From NCBI RefSeq assembly GCF_038396845.1, contig NZ_CP151587.1:718001-782000 (forward strand): a stretch of DNA of 64,000 nt, read 5' to 3'. The position numbers and the translations under genes are program-made. Under the pieces are notes generated by a model. It ran no database searches, was not told where the DNA came from, and saw only the letters and a list, made by a program, of their open reading frames with translations. The number at the start of each line of letters is the position of its first letter. The stretch's first letter is position 1. Below, in pieces: positions 57,116 to 64,000 of this stretch. Origin of the DNA: Gymnodinialimonas sp. 57CJ19 (GTDB lineage Bacteria > Pseudomonadota > Alphaproteobacteria > Rhodobacterales > Rhodobacteraceae).

Positions 57116-57856
57116 ATGCCCGCCAATCGTTACCAAATGCTTAACACCGCCCTAGCGTTCGCGTTTTGCGCAACGCCCGTGACGGCGCAAAGCGTTAACG
57201 AAGGCTTTCCGGTGCCTGATGGATGTACGGCGTTTCTGACGGTGCAATCTCGGTCCTGTTTGATCGCGCATTATTGGACCTGCGAAATGGACCCGGAGGG
57301 GACCCATTGGCGGGTGACGTTGGATCAGGAAGGCGCGTTCTACCTGAGCTATACGGACCGGGAGTTTCGCTGGTTGCGGGCGTTCAATCTGCGCAGCGGG
57401 TCGTCGGATACGTTGATCGAGCCGGAAGAGGACCCGGCCTCGATGTCGGAATTGTTGGAAACGGGCCGCGACACGATGGTGTTCTCGGTGCGCGAAGAAC
57501 GGGCCGAGGGCGTGTTTCAGCGCGATTACACCGGCTTCGACGCGCTGACCGGCGCTGAGGTTACCGTGGACGGCGAAGATCTTTTGGTCACGGAATTCGC
57601 CTACCAATGGCAGACCGAAGCTGGCCCGAGAGAAACCGAGGGCAGCCAGTTCGTGAGCCGCCGCCTTGGCCTGTTTTTCGGCGGGTTAGAGACTGTTACA
57701 ACGCCCTCAGGCGAGGTCCGCGAAGGCAATTACAGCCCGATGGAATTCGCCGAGCCCGGAGAGCCGGGGTTCCTTTCAACGGAGCCGCAATACGACTGCG
57801 GCGACGTGATGAGCGGGCTGCGCAATGACGCAATCGTTCTACCGGCGAGGTTCTAA
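57116..57856 (+). CDS. Putative exported protein of unknown function
   Basis: About 246 aa with a likely signal peptide (LNTALAFAFCATPVTAQS) and an acidic mature part with four Cys (DGCTAF, RSCLIA, WTCEMD, YDCGDV). I do not recognise a domain. An in-frame start at 57086 is also possible; the ATG at 57116 is closer to the signal peptide. It is followed after 3 bp by a membrane protein, and the two probably form an operon placed between gltD and gltB. Confidence 0.65.
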   Translation: MPANRYQMLNTALAFAFCATPVTAQSVNEGFPVPDGCTAFLTVQSRSCLIAHYWTCEMDPEGTHWRVTLDQEGAFYLSYTDREFRWLRAFNLRSGSSDTLIEPEEDPASMSELLETGRDTMVFSVREERAEGVFQRDYTGFDALTGAEVTVDGEDLLVTEFAYQWQTEAGPRETEGSQFVSRRLGLFFGGLETVTTPSGEVREGNYSPMEFAEPGEPGFLSTEPQYDCGDVMSGLRNDAIVLPARF

Positions 57857-57859
57857 GCG

Positions 57860-58513
57860 ATGAGTCTACCCTACGACCTGAGCAAAACCGGAAACGCCGC
57901 CGCGATGTTCTTGCTGCTTTACTGCGTCGCAGAGCTCGCCATGCTGTGGCATTATTCGACTCTGTTTGGCTTCTACGCGTTGATCGACACCGGAAACCTG
58001 AGCCAGATTGAGATGGATCAGGCAGCCGCCGACGTGGACACGACCGGGGCGGCGATTGGCGCGTTGTTCTTGCTGGCGATGTTGGGTTCATACATCGCTT
58101 CGGGCATGTGGATTTACCGCGCGGCGGCCAATGCGCAGGCAATTGCCCCGGCCGAGGGGCGGATCACGCCGGGCTGGTCCATTGGCTGGTTCTTTGTGCC
58201 GTTCGCAAACCTCGTGATGCCATTCCGGGCAATGCGACAGACGTGGAACGGATTGCATGGGAACCCATCGCTCACCGACGGGATGCCCGGTTGGACGCTG
58301 ATCTGGTGGCTTGCGTGGTTGTTGGGAAATTCCCTTGCGACGGCGGCGATGCGGATCAACTTGAGCGCCGATTCCATTGCGGATTTCCGACTGTCTACGC
58401 AGATCGACGTGGCCTCCAGCATCATCGCAATCGGCACTGCACTGCTGTTTAGACACCTAATTCTTCAATTGACCCGCGTTTCTGCGCAGGCCTCTGCAAG
58501 CTCTCAATCCTGA
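57860..58513 (+). CDS. DUF4328-type multipass membrane protein
   Basis: A 217-aa protein with about five to six hydrophobic segments (AMFLLLYCVAELAMLW, ALFLLAMLGSYIASGMWIYRAAANA, GWSIGWFFVPFANLVMPFRAM, LIWWLAWLLGNSLA, SIIAIGTALLFRHLI). The GWSIGWFFVPFANLVMPFRAM block is the hallmark of the DUF4328 family. Function unknown. It ends 5 bp before the gltB ATG and so may be cotranscribed with it. Confidence 0.75.
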   Translation: MSLPYDLSKTGNAAAMFLLLYCVAELAMLWHYSTLFGFYALIDTGNLSQIEMDQAAADVDTTGAAIGALFLLAMLGSYIASGMWIYRAAANAQAIAPAEGRITPGWSIGWFFVPFANLVMPFRAMRQTWNGLHGNPSLTDGMPGWTLIWWLAWLLGNSLATAAMRINLSADSIADFRLSTQIDVASSIIAIGTALLFRHLILQLTRVSAQASASSQS

Positions 58514-58524
58514 GGAGGATGACC

Positions 58525-61500
58525 ATGACCCAATATGATCAAGCCTGGGCCGCCGCCGAAGAGGCGAAGCGCAAATGGATGGAAGAAAATGGCATGTTCC
58601 GCGAGGAAGACGAGCATTCGTCTTGCGGCGTGGGACTGGTGGTTTCGGTCGACGGAAAGGCCTCTCGTTCAGTGGTGGAGGCGGGCATCACCGCGTTGAA
58701 AGCGATCTGGCACCGGGGCGCGGTGGATGCTGATGGCAAAACCGGCGACGGCGCGGGTATTCACGTGCAAATCCCCTACAAGTTCTTTGCAGAGCAAGTG
58801 AAACGCACCGGCCACGAGATGCGCGACGAGCTGATGGCGGTGGGCCAGGTGTTCCTGCCGCGCAGCGATTTTGGCGCACAGGAAGTGTGTCGGACGATCG
58901 TGGAATCCGAAGTGCTGCGGATGGGGTATTACATCTACGGCTGGCGCCATGTGCCGGTGGATGTGCTGTGCCTGGGTGAAAAAGCCAACGCGACCCGGCC
59001 CGAGATCGAGCAGATCATCATCTCGAACGCGAAGGGCGTCGACGAAGAGACGTTTGAGCGTGAATTGTACGTGATCCGCCGCCGGATCGAGAAGGCCGCC
59101 GCCGCCGCGGGTATCCGCGAGCTGTATCTGTGTTCGCTGTCGTGCCGGTCCATTATCTACAAGGGCATGATGCTGGCCGAGCAGGTGGCCGAGTTCTATC
59201 CCGACCTACAGGATGAGCGGTTTGAGAGCGCATTCGCGATCTATCACCAGCGCTATTCCACCAACACCTTCCCGCAGTGGTGGTTGGCTCAGCCGTTCCG
59301 CATGTTGGCCCATAACGGCGAAATCAACACGCTGAAGGGCAACCTCAACTGGATGAAATCCCACGAAATCCGCATGGCGAGCGGGTTCTTTGGCGACATG
59401 GCGGAAGACATCAAGCCGATCGTTGCCGGCGGGTCGAGCGACTCGGCCGCGCTGGATGCGGTGTTTGAAGTGATGGTCCGCGCCGGCCGTTCCGCGCCGA
59501 TGGCCAAGACCATGCTGGTGCCCGAGGCGTGGAGCCAGACAGCGACGGAACTGCCGAAGCCGTGGCTGGACATGTATTCCTACTGCAACTCGGTCATGGA
59601 GCCGTGGGACGGCCCCGCCGCCCTGGCGATGACCGACGGTCGTTGGGTCTGTGCCGGTCTGGACCGGAGCGGCCTGCGCCCGATGCGCTATGTCGTGACC
59701 GGTGACGGCTTGCTGATTGCCGGATCGGAAACCGGTATGGTGCCTGTGGATGACGCCAATGTTGTCGAAAAGGGCGCCCTTGGACCCGGCCAGATGATTG
59801 CCGTGGACATGCAGGAAAAGGCACTGTTCCACGACGCAGAGATCAAGGACGCGCTGGCCGCGAGCCGCGATTTTGGTGCTTGGGTGGACCGGATTACCGA
59901 CCTTGAAAAAGAGACCAGAGGCTTGACGGAACAGGCTCTGTTCAGCGGTGCAGAGTTGCGCAAACGCCAGGTTGCGGCGGGCTACAGCATCGAAGAGGTG
60001 GAGCAGATCCTCGCGCCGATGGCGGAGGACGCGAAAGAAGCGCTCGCCTCCATGGGGGACGACACGCCAAGCGCGGTTCTGTCGTCGCAGTATCGGCCTT
60101 TGTCCCATTACTTCCGGCAGAACTTCAGCCAAGTCACGAACCCGCCGATCGACAGCTTGCGCGAATACCGGGTGATGTCCCTGAAGACACGCTTCGGGAA
60201 CCTGAAGAACGTGCTGGACGAAGATAGCTCGCAGACAGAAATCCTCGTGCTGGACAGCCCCTTCGTGGCCAATGCCCAGTTCGACAAGATGGTGGGCTAT
60301 TTCGGCGAAAACGTCGTGACGCTGGATTGTACCTTTGATGCGGGCGGCAAAGCTGGCGCGTTGCGCGAAGGGCTGGAGCGGTTGCGCGCCGAGGCGGAAG
60401 ACGCCGTGCGGTCCGGGGCGGGGCATATTGTGCTGACGGACCAAGGCCAAGGCGAAGGCCGCGTTGCGATGCCGATGATCCTGGCGACCAGCGCCGTGCA
60501 TTCGGGGCTGACCAAGAAAGGTCTGCGGACGTTCTGCTCGCTCAACGTGCGGTCGGCTGAATGTATCGACCCCCATTACTTCGCGGTTCTGGTGGGCTGT
60601 GGCGCGACCACGGTGAACGCCTATCTGGCGCAAGACAGCATCGCCGACCGGATCGACCGGGGCCTGTTGGACGGCACCCTGACCGAGGCGATGGCCCGCT
60701 ACCGCGCGGCCATTGATGCGGGTCTGTTGAAGATCATGGGCAAGATGGGGATCAGCGTGATTTCCAGCTATCGCGGGGGCCTCAACTTCGAGGCGGTGGG
60801 CCTGTCGCGCGCCATGGTGGCGGAATATTTCCCCGGCATGTTGAGCCGCATCAGCGGTATCGGCGTTAGCGGTCTGCAAACGAAGGTGGAAGAAGTCCAC
60901 ACCAAGGGCTTCTTGCGCGGCGAAAGCGTGCTGCCGATTGGCGGCTTCTACAAGGCGCGTCGCTCGGGCGAGACTCACGCTTGGCAGGCGACCAACATGC
61001 ATATGATGCAGGAAGCCTGTAACCGCGCCTCTTACGGGTTGTGGAAGCAATATTCTGCGGCGATGCGAAAAAACCCGCCGATCCATTTGCGTGACCTGAT
61101 GGATATCAAGCCGATGGGGGCGCCGGTCCCGATTGAGGAAGTGGAAAGCATCACCGCGATCCGGAAGCGTTTTGTGACGCCGGGGATGTCTCTGGGCGCC
61201 TTGTCGCCCGAGGCGCACAAGACCCTGAACGTGGCCATGAACCGGATTGGCGCGAAGTCTGACAGCGGCGAAGGCGGCGAAGATCCGGCGCATTTCGTGC
61301 CAGAGGCCAATGGCGACAACCCAAGCGCAAAGATCAAGCAGGTGGCTTCCGGGCGTTTCGGCGTGACGGCGGAATATCTGAACCAATGTGAAGAATTGGA
61401 GATCAAGGTCGCCCAGGGTGCCAAGCCCGGCGAAGGGGGGCAGCTGCCCGGCATGAAGGTGACCGACCTGATTGCCCGTCTGCGCCATTCCACCCCCGGC

Positions 61501-63060
61501 GTGATGCTGATTTCACCGCCGCCGCACCACGATATCTACTCGATCGAGGATCTGGCGCAGCTGATCTATGACCTCAAACAGATCAACCCGCGCTGTAAGG
61601 TGACGGTGAAGCTGGTGGCGTCGTCTGGCGTTGGAACGATCGCGGCGGGCGTGGCGAAGGCCAAGGCCGATGTGATCCTTGTGTCCGGCCACAACGGCGG
61701 CACGGGGGCGTCGCCTGCGACCTCGATCAAATACGCGGGTCTGCCTTGGGAAATGGGTCTGACCGAGGCGCATCAGGTTTTGGCCATGAACAACCTGAGG
61801 GGCCGTGTGACCCTGCGGACCGATGGTGGCCTGCGCACGGGCCGTGACATTGTCATGGCAGCGATGATGGGGGCCGAGGAATACGGCATCGGCACCGCCG
61901 CGTTGATCGCGATGGGCTGTATCATGGTGCGTCAGTGCCAATCCAACACCTGCCCCGTGGGCGTATGTACCCAGGACGAGGCATTGCGCGACAAGTTCAC
62001 CGGGAACGCCGATAAGGTCGTGAACCTGATCACCTTCTACGCCGAGGAGGTGCGCGAAATTCTGGCGTCGATCGGCGCACGATCCCTGGATGAGGTCATT
62101 GGCCGGGCGGATCTGCTATCGCAGGTGTCGCGTGGGGCGGCGCATCTGGATGATCTGGACCTGAACCCGATGCTGATCACCGTCGATGGCGCGGATCGGA
62201 TCGTTTACGACCGCAACAAGCCGCGCAATGCGGTGCCCGATACGCTGGATGCGCAGATCGTCAAGGATGCCCATCGCTTCCTGGAAGACGGCGAGAAGAT
62301 GCAGCTTTCCTACGCGGTGCAAAACACGCTGCGCACGATTGGTACGCGGACGTCGTCGCACATCGTGAAGAATTTCGGGATGCGCAACGATCTGCAACCG
62401 GATCATCTGACGGTGAAGCTGAGAGGTAGCGCCGGGCAATCTCTTGGGGCCTTTGCGGCGCCGGGGCTGAAGCTGGAGGTTTCTGGCGACAGCAACGACT
62501 ACGTCGGCAAGGGCCTGTCGGGGGGCACGATTGTGGTGCGTCCACCGATGGCATCGGGGCTGGTGGCGTCGGCCAACGTTATCATCGGCAACACGGTGCT
62601 TTATGGCGCGACGGATGGCTATTTGTTCGCTGCTGGCCGTGCCGGAGAGCGTTTCGCGGTGCGCAACTCGGGCGCAAAAACGGTGATCGAGGGCTGTGGA
62701 TCGAACGGTTGTGAATACATGACCGGCGGCGTTGTGGTGATCCTCGGATCGATCAGCGCCAACTTCGGCGCGGGCATGACCGGTGGCATGGCGTATCTGT
62801 ATGACCCTGACGGCGATGCCATGCCGCAGATGAACATGGAAACGCTGGTGACGTGCCCGGTCACGGTCGACCATTGGGAAGCGCAATTGCGCGGCTTGGT
62901 GGAGCGGCACGCGGAAGAGACCAACAGCATGAAGGCCCGAGATATCCTGCAACATTGGGAAATCGAGCGCGCCAACTTCGTGCAGGTCTGCCCGAAAGAG
63001 ATGCTGGACAAGATCCCCGTTGGATTGGGGATTGAGGAAACGGCTGTTCCGGCGGAGTGA
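58525..63060 (+). CDS. gltB: Glutamate synthase (NADPH) large subunit
   Basis: A 1511-aa alpha subunit: class II glutaminase domain with nucleophile Cys34 after a 33-aa propeptide (DEHSSCGVGLV), central domain, FMN-binding synthase domain (SGHNGGTGASPATSIKYAG) with 3Fe-4S cysteines in MVRQCQSNTCPVGVC, and a C-terminal beta-helix domain. It makes two glutamates from glutamine and 2-oxoglutarate. Two ATGs occur 6 nt apart; AGGAGG ends right at the first, so the second (58525) has normal spacing. Gene order is gltD first, gltB later. Confidence 0.96.
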   Translation: MTQYDQAWAAAEEAKRKWMEENGMFREEDEHSSCGVGLVVSVDGKASRSVVEAGITALKAIWHRGAVDADGKTGDGAGIHVQIPYKFFAEQVKRTGHEMRDELMAVGQVFLPRSDFGAQEVCRTIVESEVLRMGYYIYGWRHVPVDVLCLGEKANATRPEIEQIIISNAKGVDEETFERELYVIRRRIEKAAAAAGIRELYLCSLSCRSIIYKGMMLAEQVAEFYPDLQDERFESAFAIYHQRYSTNTFPQWWLAQPFRMLAHNGEINTLKGNLNWMKSHEIRMASGFFGDMAEDIKPIVAGGSSDSAALDAVFEVMVRAGRSAPMAKTMLVPEAWSQTATELPKPWLDMYSYCNSVMEPWDGPAALAMTDGRWVCAGLDRSGLRPMRYVVTGDGLLIAGSETGMVPVDDANVVEKGALGPGQMIAVDMQEKALFHDAEIKDALAASRDFGAWVDRITDLEKETRGLTEQALFSGAELRKRQVAAGYSIEEVEQILAPMAEDAKEALASMGDDTPSAVLSSQYRPLSHYFRQNFSQVTNPPIDSLREYRVMSLKTRFGNLKNVLDEDSSQTEILVLDSPFVANAQFDKMVGYFGENVVTLDCTFDAGGKAGALREGLERLRAEAEDAVRSGAGHIVLTDQGQGEGRVAMPMILATSAVHSGLTKKGLRTFCSLNVRSAECIDPHYFAVLVGCGATTVNAYLAQDSIADRIDRGLLDGTLTEAMARYRAAIDAGLLKIMGKMGISVISSYRGGLNFEAVGLSRAMVAEYFPGMLSRISGIGVSGLQTKVEEVHTKGFLRGESVLPIGGFYKARRSGETHAWQATNMHMMQEACNRASYGLWKQYSAAMRKNPPIHLRDLMDIKPMGAPVPIEEVESITAIRKRFVTPGMSLGALSPEAHKTLNVAMNRIGAKSDSGEGGEDPAHFVPEANGDNPSAKIKQVASGRFGVTAEYLNQCEELEIKVAQGAKPGEGGQLPGMKVTDLIARLRHSTPGVMLISPPPHHDIYSIEDLAQLIYDLKQINPRCKVTVKLVASSGVGTIAAGVAKAKADVILVSGHNGGTGASPATSIKYAGLPWEMGLTEAHQVLAMNNLRGRVTLRTDGGLRTGRDIVMAAMMGAEEYGIGTAALIAMGCIMVRQCQSNTCPVGVCTQDEALRDKFTGNADKVVNLITFYAEEVREILASIGARSLDEVIGRADLLSQVSRGAAHLDDLDLNPMLITVDGADRIVYDRNKPRNAVPDTLDAQIVKDAHRFLEDGEKMQLSYAVQNTLRTIGTRTSSHIVKNFGMRNDLQPDHLTVKLRGSAGQSLGAFAAPGLKLEVSGDSNDYVGKGLSGGTIVVRPPMASGLVASANVIIGNTVLYGATDGYLFAAGRAGERFAVRNSGAKTVIEGCGSNGCEYMTGGVVVILGSISANFGAGMTGGMAYLYDPDGDAMPQMNMETLVTCPVTVDHWEAQLRGLVERHAEETNSMKARDILQHWEIERANFVQVCPKEMLDKIPVGLGIEETAVPAE

Positions 63061-63407
63061 TTTCCGCCGGGGCCCCGGCATTACGGCAAGGGGGCTCTCC
63101 CGCCCAGACGACGAAAGCAGAGCTTTCGCGACTGGTTTGGGCGTGGCGCGCGGGGCGCGAGCCTGAAGGCTCGCACGTCCGCGCGGGGGCGATCTACCGA
63201 GCGCAGGGGCGCACGATGCCGGGCTGAGGATTACGCACTAACAGGCGGGTTTGGGTCTGTATTCAGGGAATGGATTTTGCTGAGAGGCCGTTTGCGGGCA
63301 GGTCTGCCACAAACAGGCCTGTGCAAGGGTTGGGGCGAGTCGCGGGCCGCCTCAAGGACAAGCGGCCAAGGCCGTCGGCTGCGCCGATCCTTGACCCGTC
63401 CCCCGAC
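63061..63407. other. Intergenic region between gltB and serB
   Basis: 347 bp with no credible gene. It contains two inverted repeats: CGAAAGC-AGA-GCTTTCG (about 63111-63127) and GCGAGCC-TGAA-GGCTCGC (about 63158-63175), neither followed by a T run. They may end convergent gltB and serB transcripts. Confidence 0.5.
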
Positions 63408-64000
63408 TCACGCGGTGACGAAATCGGACTTGGCGTAGCCTTGGATGAACAGAAGCGACGTCAGGTCGCCGTGGTTTATGCGGTGTTTCGCCTGTTCCTG
63501 CACGGTGGGTTTGGCGTGGAGGGCAACGCCCGTGCCCGCCAATTGCAGCATCCCCAGATCATTGGCGCCGTCACCCACGGCGATCACCTCAGCGGGTTGG
63601 ATGTTGAGGGTCTTGGTGATGCGATTGAGCGCCTCGACCTTGGCTTCACGGCCAAGGATGGGGCGGGTGACATCGCCGGTTAGCGTGCCGTTTTCCGCAA
63701 GCAGCGTGTTGGCGTGGTGTTCATCGAAACCCAGTTTCGCCGTGATGGCCTGGGTGAAGGCAGTGAATCCGCCGGAGACCAAAGCACAGTGAGCGCCGTT
63801 GGCTTTCATCGTGGCCAGCAACGTCGGCCCGCCGGGCATCAGGGTGATGCGCTTTTCCAGAACGGTTGCAATCGTCGCTTCGGGCAGGCCCTTCAGCAGG
63901 CCGACGCGTTCCAGCAGCGCTTCCTCAAAATCTAGCTCGCCGTTCATGGCACGGGCCGTTATCTCCGCGACCCGTGTGCCGACGCCTGCTTCATCCGCCA
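63408..64000 (-). CDS. serB: Phosphoserine phosphatase SerB, C-terminal part
   Basis: The gene continues past the right edge; about 197 codons are visible. The frame reads ADEAGVGTRVAEITARAMNGELDFEEALLERV at its left, then LVSGGFTAFTQAIT and VAVGDGANDLGMLQLAGTGVALHAKP, the HAD phosphatase motifs II and IV of SerB. The catalytic DxDST motif is beyond the window. It removes phosphate from phosphoserine in serine synthesis. Confidence 0.92.
   Translation of the reverse strand, partial: ADEAGVGTRVAEITARAMNGELDFEEALLERVGLLKGLPEATIATVLEKRITLMPGGPTLLATMKANGAHCALVSGGFTAFTQAITAKLGFDEHHANTLLAENGTLTGDVTRPILGREAKVEALNRITKTLNIQPAEVIAVGDGANDLGMLQLAGTGVALHAKPTVQEQAKHRINHGDLTSLLFIQGYAKSDFVTA

Noticed and set aside
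59206..61488. A 760-aa minus-strand frame inside gltB
   Set aside because: Antisense to a complete glutamate synthase; His/Arg/Gln-rich shadow composition.
63270..63683. A plus-strand frame covering the gltB-serB gap
   Set aside because: Most of it is antisense to serB; the unique part has no recognisable signal.

Overview
The window is a chromosomal segment of a Rhodobacterales (Roseobacter-group) alphaproteobacterium. The evidence is gene content and order: secB-dnaQ-coaE-aroE-maf facing rho-mnmE-mnmG-rsmG-parA-parB, consensus alphaproteobacterial parS sites, a CTTG-N18-CTTATAT heat-shock promoter ahead of dnaK, and Rhodobacterales-style proteins throughout. I do not name a species.

Layout. 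1-2887: end of secB (+), then the minus-strand run maf-aroE-coaE-dnaQ. 2888-3426: a gene-free stretch with a perfect DnaA box, a second box with one mismatch, an AT-rich tract and three copies of TTACTCACA; genes on both sides point away, so it is the best candidate for the chromosome origin. 3427-10177: rho, mnmE, mnmG, rsmG, parA and parB, with perfect parS sites built into the first codons of mnmG and rsmG. 10181-22670: hemW-rdgB-rph, hrcA-grpE, mutS, maeB and dnaK-dnaJ. 22826-33682: alkB, an ABC-2 polysaccharide-export permease, then a plus-strand surface-glycan block (cysQ, kdsB, GT2, galU, GT4, a second GT2-like gene, a GT14-like protein, a two-domain sulfotransferase). CysQ removes the PAP that sulfotransferases release, so the block may make a sulfated surface glycan. 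33679-37470: minus-strand lptC-lptA-lptB-hpf-ptsN and a ribonuclease D-like gene. 47971-64000: tamA-tamB, an NDUFA9-like gene, uppP, gltD and gltB separated by two unknown genes, and the 3' part of serB.

The accessory region is an approximately 10.1-kb island (37722-47855) at the 3' end of a tRNA-Leu(CAG) gene. A 17-bp direct repeat of the tRNA end bounds it. It carries a tyrosine recombinase, a complete type I restriction-modification operon (hsdM-hsdS-small secreted protein-hsdR, each overlapping the next by 4 nt) and a 445-aa protein with the three core motifs of family A DNA polymerases (DYGQIMPR, RxxxK, IHDAV). That protein resembles the transposon-viral polymerase (TV-Pol) group.

The island architecture is unusual. 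The restriction/polymerase unit is enclosed by 547-bp inverted repeats that I read as identical at 546 of 547 positions, and they include a fossil of the polymerase 3' end. The integrase is enclosed by its own perfect 86-bp inverted repeats. The two repeat systems share the tRNA-derived attachment core, giving three cores in the order direct-inverted-direct. This is the most novel object in the window: an integrase-plus-polymerase element with nested inverted repeats in which either half could invert without damaging the tRNA.
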